Both the position numbers and the translations under genes were made by a program. DNA of 37,770 bases, from the NCBI GenBank assembly GCA_012720075.1, contig JAAXZE010000160.1, positions 1 to 37,770 on the forward strand, written 5' to 3'. The DNA is from Clostridia bacterium (lineage in GTDB: Bacteria; Bacillota; Peptococcia; Peptococcales; BICA1-8). Shown piece by piece: positions 8,628 to 16,865 of this stretch (its first letter is position 1; the number at the start of each line of letters is the position of its first letter). A model generated the notes under the pieces. It ran no database searches. It was not told the origin of the DNA and saw only the letters and a list, made by a program, of their open reading frames with translations.

Positions 8628-9317
8628 ATGAAAAAAACCGTTCAAATAGCTATAGATGGTCCTGCCGGCGCCGGTAAAAGCACCGTTGCCAAAATATTGG
8701 CTCAAGAATTAGGTTATATTTATATAGATACCGGTGCCATGTATCGGGCTCTGACTTATAAAATAATCAAAGAAAAGCTGGATCTTACCGATATTTCGTT
8801 ATTAAAAGAACTGGCCGAGAAGACCAGTATTACCTTTGACAATGGTCAAGGTTTTGCCAATCAATTGGTATATTGTGACGGTGAAGATGTGACCCAACTA
8901 ATTAGATCTCCCGGTGTTAACAAACTGGTTTCCAAAGTGGCCTCCATACCGGAGATTAGGGAAATAATGGTTCTAAAACAAAGAAATTTGAGTTTAACTG
9001 CAAATGTTATTATGGATGGCCGGGATATAGGGACCGTTGTTTTACCCGATGCCAAATATAAATTTTTTCTTACTGCTTCTTTACAAGAACGGGCTAATCG
9101 GCGATTAAAAGAGTTAAAAGAAAAAGGATATAATGTCCAATATGCCGGGGTATTGGATGATATAGCCCAAAGGGATTTAATGGATTCCACCAGGGATGTC
9201 GCACCACTAAAACCTGCCCGGGATGCGGTTATTATCGATACCAGTAATATGTCTTTGAATGAAGTAGTGTCCAAAATCAAGAAGATTGTTTTGGAGGGGG
9301 AAAACCGTGCTTTATAG
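8628..9317 (+). CDS. cmk: Cytidylate kinase
   Basis: A 229-residue kinase that phosphorylates CMP and dCMP. The P-loop IDGPAGAGKST lies at residues 8-18; DTGAMYRALT and DGRDIGTVVLPDA are further Cmk hallmarks, and STRDVAPLKPA near the end belongs to the lid and acceptor region. The length is normal. The ATG follows GAAAGGA at 9 bases. Its stop overlaps the start of plsC, and the order cmk-plsC-ispH/rpsA is common in Clostridia. Confidence 0.96.
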   Translation: MKKTVQIAIDGPAGAGKSTVAKILAQELGYIYIDTGAMYRALTYKIIKEKLDLTDISLLKELAEKTSITFDNGQGFANQLVYCDGEDVTQLIRSPGVNKLVSKVASIPEIREIMVLKQRNLSLTANVIMDGRDIGTVVLPDAKYKFFLTASLQERANRRLKELKEKGYNVQYAGVLDDIAQRDLMDSTRDVAPLKPARDAVIIDTSNMSLNEVVSKIKKIVLEGENRAL

Positions 9318-9903
9318 CGTATTAAAATTTATTGTAAAATGTCTCATGATTCCTTTTGTAAAAATTGAGGTTCAAAATATAGAAAAAATTCCCCCGGAAG
9401 GTCCTGTATTGTTGGCTTCCAACCATGTCAGCAATTGGGACCCGGTAATTTTAGCCATTGCTTTGCCGAGAAAACTACATTTTATGGCTAAAGAGGAATT
9501 ATTCAAAATATTTATTATAGGTAGTATTATAAGAAAACTGGGTACTTTTCCGGTCAAAAGAGGGGCAGCGGACCGCAATGCCATTCGGGAGAGTCTTAAA
9601 GTGTTAAATGAGAATAAGGTCTTGTGTATTTTCCCGGAAGGAACCAGAGGGAAACCGGGAAAACTGTTGCCCTTTCAGCCAGGGGTAACCCTTATTGCCC
9701 ATAAAGCTAATGCACCCTTGGTTCCGATAGGGTTGTCAGGTACTAATAATATCTTGGTTAAGGGATTGAGAGTAAAAGTAAAACTTTTAATAGGCGATCC
9801 TATTTATCCCGCCCAATTGGCAGAAGGGAAAATGAGCAGTGAGCAATTAGAGGAAATCACGGCAGCCTTACAAAATAAAGTTAATGATTTATTGATAAAA
9901 TAA
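9307..9903 (+). CDS. plsC: 1-acyl-sn-glycerol-3-phosphate acyltransferase (PlsC)
   Basis: A 198-residue acyltransferase that makes phosphatidic acid from lysophosphatidate at the membrane. The HX4D catalytic motif is at H40-D45 (NHVSNWD), and the substrate-binding FPEGTRGKPG motif follows at about residues 110-120. A hydrophobic N-terminus fits membrane association. I chose the GTG at 9307 because GGAGGGGG sits 6 bases upstream; an earlier in-frame ATG at 9286 has no such site and lies deeper inside cmk. With this start the gene overlaps cmk by 11 bases. It could cooperate with plsY and gpsA further along in phospholipid synthesis. Confidence 0.92.
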   Translation: MLYSVLKFIVKCLMIPFVKIEVQNIEKIPPEGPVLLASNHVSNWDPVILAIALPRKLHFMAKEELFKIFIIGSIIRKLGTFPVKRGAADRNAIRESLKVLNENKVLCIFPEGTRGKPGKLLPFQPGVTLIAHKANAPLVPIGLSGTNNILVKGLRVKVKLLIGDPIYPAQLAEGKMSSEQLEEITAALQNKVNDLLIK

Positions 9904-9913
9904 GAAGGATATT

Positions 9914-9940
9914 TTGCCGATATATATAAAAACTTATAAT
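9914..9940 (+). promoter_or_regulatory. Possible promoter before ispH-rpsA
   Basis: TTGCCG (9914-9919) and TATAAT (9935-9940) are separated by 15 bases, shorter than ideal. It is located in the AT-rich gap before the ispH-rpsA fusion. Confidence 0.35.
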
Positions 9941-9981
9941 ATTCAAGTAAAATATTCTATTATTTCCAGGGGCTGATAGTA

Positions 9982-12036
9982 TTGCAAATAATAGTTGCGC
10001 CCTATTCCGGTTTTTGTTTCGGCGTCAAAAGGGCTGTAAAAAAAGGGGAAGAAATTGTGGAAAAGGAACAAAGGCCCATTGCCAGCCTTGGACCTTTGAT
10101 CCATAACCCGCAAGAAATTACCCGCCTTAAAAATAAGGGTATCATTCCCCGGGATAATATAAATGATATTGAAGAAAAAAAAGTTTTAATCAGAACCCAT
10201 GGTGTTCCCCCTGAGGTTTATGATCAGCTAAAAGATAAACAATTGGAAGACTGTACCTGTCCTTTTGTTAAAAAGGTACAGCAAATTGCTAATGAATATG
10301 CCAAACAAGATTATACAATACTAATAATGGGAAATAAAGACCATCCGGAAGTAAAAGGAATTTTAGGCTGGGCTTTAAATAAAGGAATTGCCTTTCAGGA
10401 TTTGGAAGAATTAAATCATCTTAATTTAACTGGTCAAAAAATCTGTTTTGTAGCCCAGACAACGGAAAATACCGAGAAATTCAACAAAGTAGTCAGCTTT
10501 TTGGAAGGTAAATATCCGGACTTAGTGGTTTTTAATACCATTTGTTCAGCAACCCTCGAACGGCAAAAATCAGCCTGGGAATTAGCTAATAAGGTTGATC
10601 TAATGCTTGTTGTAGGGGGATTAAATAGTGCCAATACTCAACAACTAGCAGATTTATGCCGGAAGACCGGTGTTCTTACAAAGCATATTGAGAAGGCTGA
10701 AGATATTGAAGAAGCTTGGTTTGATGGTATAAATGCAGTAGGAGTAACGGCAGGTGCATCGACACCAGATTGGATAATTGAGGAGGTTGTCAGGACTATG
10801 GAAGAAATTAAAAACAATGTTGAGGAGCAAGTAACAGAACCAACAGTAGAGGAAACAACAGAAATGCAGGAACAATGGGAACAAGATATGACTAAATATG
10901 AGGAGGTAAAGCCAGGGGATATTTTGACCGGCAAGGTTGTTCAGATAAATAATGATGAAGTCCTGGTTGATGTAGGTGGAAAATCAGAAGGTATTATTCC
11001 CAGCAATGAATTGTCATATCGGAAAGTGGAAAATCCCAATGATTTTGTGAAGGTAGGGCAAGAAATTAAGGCTTTGGTTCTCAAGGCGGAAAATTCCGAG
11101 GGTAATATGATTCTCTCCAAAAGGAGAGCGGATCAAGAAGAAGCCCTTGTTAAACTGGAAAAGGCTTTTGAAGAAAACAGCATAATCGAAGCCGAAGTAA
11201 TTGAAGTAGTTAAAGGCGGGGTTTTGGTTGATGTTGGAATGCGCGGCTTTGTTCCGGCTTCATTAATGGATAGGGGCTATGTTGAAAATTTGGAACAGTT
11301 TATCGGTCAGAAACTTAAATTTAAAGTTATTGAATTTAACCGCAAGGACCGTAAAGCCGTTTTATCCCGCAAAGCTGTTTTAGATGAGGAATATGAACAG
11401 AATAAAGCTAAACTCTGGAATGAAATAGAGCCGGGACAAACTCGGAAAGGTGTTGTGCAAAGAATCACCGATTTTGGCGCCTTTGTTGATTTAGGCGGTG
11501 TGGACGGTCTGCTTCATGTTTCCGAAATGGGTTGGGGCAGGGTAAATCATCCCAGAGACGTTGTCAAAGAAGGAGACCAAATAGAAGTTTATGTTTTGGC
11601 TGTAGATAAGGAAAAAGAAAGGATTTCCTTGGGGTTGAAACAATTAATACCCAGTCCCTGGGAAACCGCTGCTCAGAAATATTCGCCCGGTTCTACAATT
11701 ACAGGTAAAGTGGTTCGTATTGCTCCCTTTGGTGTATTTGTTGAAGTAGAACCCGGTATTGACGGTTTAGTGCATATTTCCCAACTAGCCTGGGAGAGGG
11801 TGGAAAAACCCGAGGATGTAGTTAGCATCGGGCAAGAGGTAGAAGCTAAGGTTTTAGACGTTGATCCTGAGAAAAAACGCATGAGTTTAAGCATTAAAGA
11901 AGCCACTTCCCGGCCGGTAAAAGAAAAGAAGGAAGCAAATCGCAATGAGTCCTATCCAACTGAGCATATAGAGCCTTCCGGAGTAACAATTGGCGATGTA
12001 GTCGGAGATATTTTAAATGATATTAAAAACGAATGA
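9982..12036 (+). CDS. ispH: IspH (HMBPP reductase) fused to ribosomal protein S1-like domains
   Basis: A 684-residue two-part protein. Residues 1 to about 280 are IspH, which reduces HMBPP to IPP and DMAPP in the last step of the MEP pathway. The [4Fe-4S] cysteines C12, C93 and C188 are present, with substrate-site H41 and H121, E123 and N215-S216. A Glu/Thr-rich linker (about 280-305) leads to four S1 RNA-binding repeats at about 309-382, 399-465, 483-554 and 570-640, the last two closest to classic S1 (ITDFGAFVDLGGVDGLLHVSEM type). This fusion is known in many Clostridia. There is no frame break in the window, so it is a true single reading frame. The start is TTG behind AGGGGCTGA. Confidence 0.95.
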   Translation: MQIIVAPYSGFCFGVKRAVKKGEEIVEKEQRPIASLGPLIHNPQEITRLKNKGIIPRDNINDIEEKKVLIRTHGVPPEVYDQLKDKQLEDCTCPFVKKVQQIANEYAKQDYTILIMGNKDHPEVKGILGWALNKGIAFQDLEELNHLNLTGQKICFVAQTTENTEKFNKVVSFLEGKYPDLVVFNTICSATLERQKSAWELANKVDLMLVVGGLNSANTQQLADLCRKTGVLTKHIEKAEDIEEAWFDGINAVGVTAGASTPDWIIEEVVRTMEEIKNNVEEQVTEPTVEETTEMQEQWEQDMTKYEEVKPGDILTGKVVQINNDEVLVDVGGKSEGIIPSNELSYRKVENPNDFVKVGQEIKALVLKAENSEGNMILSKRRADQEEALVKLEKAFEENSIIEAEVIEVVKGGVLVDVGMRGFVPASLMDRGYVENLEQFIGQKLKFKVIEFNRKDRKAVLSRKAVLDEEYEQNKAKLWNEIEPGQTRKGVVQRITDFGAFVDLGGVDGLLHVSEMGWGRVNHPRDVVKEGDQIEVYVLAVDKEKERISLGLKQLIPSPWETAAQKYSPGSTITGKVVRIAPFGVFVEVEPGIDGLVHISQLAWERVEKPEDVVSIGQEVEAKVLDVDPEKKRMSLSIKEATSRPVKEKKEANRNESYPTEHIEPSGVTIGDVVGDILNDIKNE

Positions 12037-12040
12037 TAAT

Positions 12041-12068
12041 AGAGACGTAGCAGGCGCTACGTCTCTTT
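12041..12068 (+). terminator. Hairpin terminator after ispH-rpsA
   Basis: AGAGACGTAGC pairs perfectly over 11 bp with GCTACGTCTCT around an AGGC loop, 4 bases after the stop. Only three T follow before the tract is broken, so termination may be incomplete. Confidence 0.75.
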
Positions 12069-12111
12069 CGCTCTAAAAATCAGATATTTATTATTTTTGA
12101 GGGTGGTTTTA

Positions 12112-13182
12112 TTGTCTATACGTTCTCAACGCAAACTTGAGCATTTTAAACATGCCATTAGTATTTCTTCCGGACCCCAAGAAACCGGATTTGATGATTT
12201 ACATCTCATTCACCAGGCTGTAAGCAGTCGCGATTTGGAATCTATAAATACAGAGGCTGTTTTTCTCCGGAAAAAACTTAAATTTCCTTTAATAATAAAT
12301 GCTTTGACCGGAGGAGCTCCGGGTTTGGAAAAAATTAATGAAAAATTGGCCCTTACCGCCAGACATTGCGGTATTGCCATGGCTGTGGGATCTCAAACGG
12401 CAGCCTTGGAAGACCGGACTTGGCAAAAAACCTTTCAAATTGTCAGAGAGGTTAATCCTGATGGGGTAATACTGGCTAATGTCAGTGCCTTGGCGGACTG
12501 GCGGAGAGCTTTGGAAGCCGTTGAGATGATCCATGCCGACGGGATACAGCTCCACCTTAATTTGGCTCAGGAATTGGTAATGAATGAAGGAGACCGAAAT
12601 TTTAATAAGCTTTTGGAAAACATTGGTGTTATCAAGGAAAAATTAAAAGTTCCTGTTATTGTAAAAGAAGTAGGCTTTGGTTTATCCATGGAAACCGTCA
12701 AGAAACTTCAGGAGTTAGATATCCGCTATTATGATATTGGAGGAGCCGGAGGAACAAATTTTATCGCCATAGAAAATGCCAGGAAAAAATCTCAAATAGC
12801 TAAAGACTTGGTTAGCTGGGGAATTCCAACGGTAATTTCTTTAATTGAAATAAATGAAACTTTAGATTTAAAAGATGCCACCATCTGTGCCTCGGGAGGG
12901 GTATACTCAGCCCTTGACATTATTAAGTCCCTGGTTTTGGGAGCCCATTTGGTGGGAATAGCATCGCCCTTTTTAAAACTAGCCTGCCGCTCTGATGAGC
13001 AAAAAATCATTGAATTTGTAGAAGAACTCATCCTGGATGCAAAAAAAATCATGCTGTTAATTGATGCCGGCAATTTGGAAGAGTTGCCGAAAAAACCCAT
13101 AATTATCATGGGTAAAACCCGAGAATGGCTGGAACTAAGGGGAATAGACGCGAGTAAGTATGCCAGAAGGGCGAATTTATGA
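12112..13182 (+). CDS. fni: Type 2 isopentenyl-diphosphate delta-isomerase
   Basis: A 356-residue FMN-dependent enzyme that interconverts IPP and DMAPP. It starts RSQRKLEHFKHA, matching the family N-terminus, and shows NALTGGAPG, the HLNLAQELVMNEGDRNF substrate and Mg site, VKEVGFGLS, and the FMN-binding DIGGAGGTNF. The TTG at 12112 is preferred because GAGGGTGG (12099-12106) is 5 bases upstream; longer in-frame starts at 12097 and 12103 fall inside that site. Directly after ispH, it adjusts the ratio of the two isoprenoid units. Those units could supply the polyprenyl synthase encoded 16 kb downstream. Confidence 0.94.
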   Translation: MSIRSQRKLEHFKHAISISSGPQETGFDDLHLIHQAVSSRDLESINTEAVFLRKKLKFPLIINALTGGAPGLEKINEKLALTARHCGIAMAVGSQTAALEDRTWQKTFQIVREVNPDGVILANVSALADWRRALEAVEMIHADGIQLHLNLAQELVMNEGDRNFNKLLENIGVIKEKLKVPVIVKEVGFGLSMETVKKLQELDIRYYDIGGAGGTNFIAIENARKKSQIAKDLVSWGIPTVISLIEINETLDLKDATICASGGVYSALDIIKSLVLGAHLVGIASPFLKLACRSDEQKIIEFVEELILDAKKIMLLIDAGNLEELPKKPIIIMGKTREWLELRGIDASKYARRANL

Positions 13183-13224
13183 TTAGTGTGGCCGTTGACA
13201 AAATAAATAATATAATTTCAAGTT

Positions 13225-13249
13225 ACCTGCCCAATTGGCAGGTTTTTTT
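13225..13249 (+). terminator. Intrinsic terminator after fni
   Basis: ACCTGCC pairs with GGCAGGT around a CAATT loop, followed by seven T. It separates fni from the sporulation-linked cluster. Confidence 0.88.
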
Positions 13250-13379
13250 ATTTAAGACCGTTATACCATCCTTTTTGTTTTGTGTCCCAATTGATAAGGT
13301 GATTTTTATGGCAGAGGAATAATAATGGATTTTTCGGGCATCCTAAATTTTGTAAAATTAACGGAAAGGGAGGTTAGCT

Positions 13380-14084
13380 ATGGGGCTTAATCTTGGAGTA
13401 ATAATATTATTGGCACTTTCAATCTTAATTTATTTTGGCGTTGCCGACAGGGTACTTGACCGGATGCGTCTTAGTGATAAAGGTGCTTTTTTAGTTATTG
13501 CTGCTTTAATAATTGGTAGTTTTATAGATATCCCTCTATACCGCGGCAATATTGATGTTACTTTAAATATAGGCGGAGGTATTGTTCCGCTGGCTTTGTC
13601 CGTTTATTTATTAAGTAAAGCCGGCACAAGCAAAGAAAAAATCCGGGCCGTGGTTGGAGCCATACTTACAGGAGTTATTATTTATTTTATTGGTAGTGTA
13701 TTAATGGGACCAGGCCGTGACGAATTTAGTATGGTTATCGATCCTATTTACATATATCCTCTTGTTGCCGGAACGATAGCTTATATTGCCGGTCGCTCCA
13801 GAAGGGCGGCTTTTATTGCCGCAACCATCGGCGTCTTATTGCTGGATATTTTTCATTTGGTATATTTAATTACAACCCGCATCCCAGGAACTGTCCATAT
13901 CGGAGGAGCCGGAGCCTTTGACAGCATTGTCTTGTCCGGTATATTGGCTGAAATGCTGGCGGAAATAATAGGCGAAGGCCGGGAAAGACTGCAAGGGGGC
14001 CCCGATAGCAGGGGAAGAGATCCGGAGCTGGTTGAGAATTTAAAGGACCTTAATTCTAAAGAAAATGACGGGAGGGAAGATTAA
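13380..14084 (+). CDS. DUF1614 family membrane protein
   Basis: A 234-residue protein with about six membrane segments in residues 5-200 and a charged, probably cytoplasmic tail of about 35 residues (ERLQGG to the end). The conserved-looking NIGGGIVPLALSVYLL segment (about 64-79) and GGAGAFDSIVLSGILAE (about 178-194) fit the DUF1614 family. The molecular role is unknown. It starts at an ATG behind AAAGGGAGG and ends 2 bases before spoIIP. This tight coupling suggests a role in the sporulating cell, but that is inference from position. Confidence 0.78.
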   Translation: MGLNLGVIILLALSILIYFGVADRVLDRMRLSDKGAFLVIAALIIGSFIDIPLYRGNIDVTLNIGGGIVPLALSVYLLSKAGTSKEKIRAVVGAILTGVIIYFIGSVLMGPGRDEFSMVIDPIYIYPLVAGTIAYIAGRSRRAAFIAATIGVLLLDIFHLVYLITTRIPGTVHIGGAGAFDSIVLSGILAEMLAEIIGEGRERLQGGPDSRGRDPELVENLKDLNSKENDGRED

Positions 14085-14086
14085 GA

Positions 14087-15277
14087 ATGAAAAAAAGTAA
14101 AGGCGCCATATCTCTATGGGTAATTACTTTCCTCTTCGTATTAGCGGCGATAGCCGTTGTCGACAGCAATAATCTTTTCCAAGGGAATGAAAAAGAGGCT
14201 GTAGCCGATAATCAACTTACTGCCGGATTACTTGACGGCATAGGCATTTTTGAAATGGAAAGAACCGATGGCGGTTATTATACATTTGTAGATAAAGAGT
14301 CCGGTCGGGAGATTGACCAGACGGCCAGGAACGTATATGAAGGAGACCAGATTATTCTAAGCGATAATTCCCTCTATGAAGTGGAAAAAATTGAAGGGGA
14401 TACCGTTTATTGTGTATATAAAGGCAAAGAAGAAATTTCCTATAATGAAGAGGCTGTCTTTGCAAGCAGTTTAGCGGAAAAAGGCAATGGTTCCGTAGCT
14501 ATATATAGTACCCATTCCGATGAATCCTATGTTCCCACCTCAGGAAAGGAAAGCAAACCGGGAAGTGGAGATATACTTGAAGTAAGCCAGGTCATAGGAA
14601 ACGTTTTAGAAAAGCAGGGTGTCAAGGCCATTGTCAGTTTAAATAAACATGACCCCCATGACGCAAATGCATATGAAAGGTCCAGAAGAACAGCGGTACA
14701 GCTTTTAAAAAATCAGCCTGTTACCATTATCGATGTCCATAGAGACGGTGTGCCGGATCCAAAGTTTTATGCCCATGAAGTTGACGGGGTAGATGCGACA
14801 AAAGTGCGCTTGGTAGTAGGCCGTCAAAACCAGAATATGCAGGCAAATTTAGAATACGCCAAGCAAATGAAGGCTTTTTATGATCAGCAAAAACCGGGTT
14901 TAATAAAAGGTATATTTATTGCCAAAGGCAATTATAACCAGGATTTGGCACCCCGGTCTATTTTAATAGAAGTGGGAACCCATACCAATTCCTTAGAAGC
15001 TGCCAACAACGGTGCCAGCGCATTCGCATCCCTTTTACCTGATTTTTTAGGAATAAAGGGACAGACCCAACAGGCTGCGCCGGCCCAACAAAGAACAGGT
15101 CGACAAATAGATGGGGGAACAGGGTCCAATATTGTTTGGGTATTAGCCATTTTTATCATAGGGGCCATTGGCTTTTTATTAATTAGTACTGGAAGCTTTA
15201 AAGGCTCTGTGGATAGGATTAAAGGTTTTGGTAAAGAATTCGCCAGTTTTTTAGGGAGTTATAGAAGGAAAAAATAA
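14087..15277 (+). CDS. spoIIP: Stage II sporulation protein P (SpoIIP)
   Basis: A 396-residue, membrane-anchored peptidoglycan hydrolase needed for engulfment of the forespore, where it works with SpoIID and SpoIIM. There is an N-terminal membrane segment at about 8-26. The SpoIIP domain spans about 137-322 with the THSDES motif (H143, E146), DVHRDGVP (H218) and LIEVGTHTNS (E295, H299), the expected metal and catalytic residues. An uncommon extra feature is a second hydrophobic segment at about 349-367 (IVWVLAIFIIGAIGFLL) with a basic tail, which would tether both ends. It begins 2 bases after the DUF1614 gene and its stop overlaps the next start by 1 base. Confidence 0.92.
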   Translation: MKKSKGAISLWVITFLFVLAAIAVVDSNNLFQGNEKEAVADNQLTAGLLDGIGIFEMERTDGGYYTFVDKESGREIDQTARNVYEGDQIILSDNSLYEVEKIEGDTVYCVYKGKEEISYNEEAVFASSLAEKGNGSVAIYSTHSDESYVPTSGKESKPGSGDILEVSQVIGNVLEKQGVKAIVSLNKHDPHDANAYERSRRTAVQLLKNQPVTIIDVHRDGVPDPKFYAHEVDGVDATKVRLVVGRQNQNMQANLEYAKQMKAFYDQQKPGLIKGIFIAKGNYNQDLAPRSILIEVGTHTNSLEAANNGASAFASLLPDFLGIKGQTQQAAPAQQRTGRQIDGGTGSNIVWVLAIFIIGAIGFLLISTGSFKGSVDRIKGFGKEFASFLGSYRRKK

Positions 15278-16167
15278 TGGAAAAGTATTCACAGATTATT
15301 ATTTTGGGTATAGCAATTGGTACACTGGCCAGGATTTTTATGCTCAGAAACGATTATCGTTCATATCCTTCTTATCCTCACGGCTATGTTACTCACATTT
15401 CTTTGGGGGTCATAGCTGCAGCTCTCGCTTCTATAGCATTGCCTGCTATAATGGAAAAAGAATTTACGGCCGTAACCTTTTTGACCATTGCAGCCCAACA
15501 GTTTCGGGATATTAGAAATATGGAGCGGGAAACCCTTTCCAAACTGGAAGAAAGGAGCCTGGTACCCCGGGGGCATGATTACATCGAAGGTATAGCCAAA
15601 ACCTTTGAGGCCAGGAACTATTTAGTAATGTTTGTTTCTCTGGTGACCACAGGGGTTGCAGTTTTTACCGATCTCTGGTTAGGTGCTTTAAGCGGATTAT
15701 TGGCAATTGTTATCAGCGGTCTTTTAATGAGAGGGAAATTTGTAAGAGATATTGCTATTGTTAAACCGGGAAATCTGCATTTTAATAACTCACTCTTAAT
15801 GGTTGACAATATTGTGATAATGAATGTCGGTTTAAAATCTTCCCAGGAGAAAATCTTGAAAGAAGGGGTAGGAGTCATCATTCATCCTAAGGATGATGAT
15901 GCCCGGGCTACCCTTAATAATATGGGACAACGGCAGGCTATTCTTCACGATGTTTCCGCTTTGGTCGGAAGTAAATTAGAGATAGGTGAACCTGACTGGA
16001 CTCCCCTTTTACGCAAGGATATCGATACCGGAAAATTGGCGTTGTTTATTATACCAAATGAAAAGGATATTAACTGTATTATTGAGGCTATTTATCGAAC
16101 TCCTGTTTTAGAAAGTGCGGAACAAAAGCCCCTTTCCAGCGAGATAGGGCGCAAGGCCAGTGATTGA
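15277..16167 (+). CDS. YIEGIA family membrane protein
   Basis: A 296-residue protein carrying the family-naming sequence YIEGIA at residues 102-107. There are membrane segments near residues 8-22, 38-57, and two at about 115-150; the C-terminal half is soluble and alpha/beta. The family occurs in spore formers. From memory, a Bacillus relative near der (yphB/seaA) has been linked to spore-envelope assembly; I could not verify that. The start ATG overlaps the spoIIP stop by 1 base (TAATG), and the gene is followed by a small partner, so the three are translationally linked. Confidence 0.85.
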   Translation: MEKYSQIIILGIAIGTLARIFMLRNDYRSYPSYPHGYVTHISLGVIAAALASIALPAIMEKEFTAVTFLTIAAQQFRDIRNMERETLSKLEERSLVPRGHDYIEGIAKTFEARNYLVMFVSLVTTGVAVFTDLWLGALSGLLAIVISGLLMRGKFVRDIAIVKPGNLHFNNSLLMVDNIVIMNVGLKSSQEKILKEGVGVIIHPKDDDARATLNNMGQRQAILHDVSALVGSKLEIGEPDWTPLLRKDIDTGKLALFIIPNEKDINCIIEAIYRTPVLESAEQKPLSSEIGRKASD

Positions 16168-16181
16168 TTGGGGAGGTAATT

Positions 16182-16373
16182 ATGGATGTTGCCATTAAGG
16201 ATGGAATTCTAGCGGTTGTCACAGCCTATCCCAATAAAGTTCAAGGAAATGTCGCGGTATTTGTCACTGAAAACGATCAAGAATCGGAGCGAATTGCTTT
16301 GCTGTTAAGCCGGATTTTAGCGGCTATGGTTCACGATTTGGAAAATGGAGTATATATTATTGTCAAACATTAA
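16182..16373 (+). CDS. Small capping-complex subunit for YIEGIA
   Basis: A 63-residue protein. The ATG at 16182 is chosen because GGGAGG (16171-16176) stands 5 bases before it; an in-frame ATG at 16164 would overlap the upstream gene and lacks such a site. The sequence alternates strand-like (GILAVVTAY, NVAVFVTEN) and helical (ESERIALLLSRILAAM) parts. Small proteins of this kind directly downstream of YIEGIA genes are annotated as its capping-complex subunit. The call rests on both position and pattern; the biochemical role is not established. Confidence 0.72.
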   Translation: MDVAIKDGILAVVTAYPNKVQGNVAVFVTENDQESERIALLLSRILAAMVHDLENGVYIIVKH

Positions 16374-16388
16374 TCAGAGGCGAGAAAA

Positions 16389-16865
16389 ATGCATATTATT
16401 TATAACTGTTATGGCGGCTCCCATTCGTCGGTTACGGCAGCATGTATTCATGCAGGATTATTAAAGGAAAATACTGTACCTACACCTCAAGAATTGCTGA
16501 GTTTGCCATTTTTTGATAAACAGGTGGCAAAAGATCATGGTTCAATTCGATTTATAGGTGAAGATGATTATGGAAATAAAATATACATAAGCAGTAAGCA
16601 TAATTTATCTTATCATTATGAAACAATAATGCGCAGTATAGCCTGTATTCTGGATTATCCCAATGAAAAATTATTATTCATTGATACTATGCCCTATGTT
16701 AATTGGTTGATGGTAATAGGAGGATTCCTTTCCAGGGCTTTAGGGATTACGGCTATTGGCAGGCCTATAGTAATTTTAGGAACACAAATTTCTTTTTTAA
16801 AGTTCTCCCATCTGGTTAATATCATTAAAACAAAGTACGGCAGGTTAAATAAAGAATGTCCATAG
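16389..16865 (+). CDS. DUF3189 family protein, first copy
   Basis: A 158-residue protein of the DUF3189 family, function unknown. The N-terminal strand and turn IIYNCYGGSHSSVTAA (about 3-18) has a cysteine in front of a small-residue loop. LPFFDKQ and a GxIRFIGED-YGNKIY stretch follow near residues 38-62. The loop recalls phosphate-binding or LMW-phosphatase-like sites, but no CX5R motif is present, so no activity is proposed. It lies 15 bases after the YIEGIA partner gene and overlaps the second copy by 10 bases. Confidence 0.78.
   Translation: MHIIYNCYGGSHSSVTAACIHAGLLKENTVPTPQELLSLPFFDKQVAKDHGSIRFIGEDDYGNKIYISSKHNLSYHYETIMRSIACILDYPNEKLLFIDTMPYVNWLMVIGGFLSRALGITAIGRPIVILGTQISFLKFSHLVNIIKTKYGRLNKECP

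Noticed and set aside
13195-13216. TTGACA and TATAAT between fni and its terminator
   Set aside because: They are only 10 bases apart, too close for a sigma-A promoter, and lie upstream of the fni terminator.
13179-13322. A 47-codon frame starting at an ATG that overlaps the fni stop
   Set aside because: The fni terminator lies inside it, it has no family-like features, and its end runs into the leader of the DUF1614 gene.
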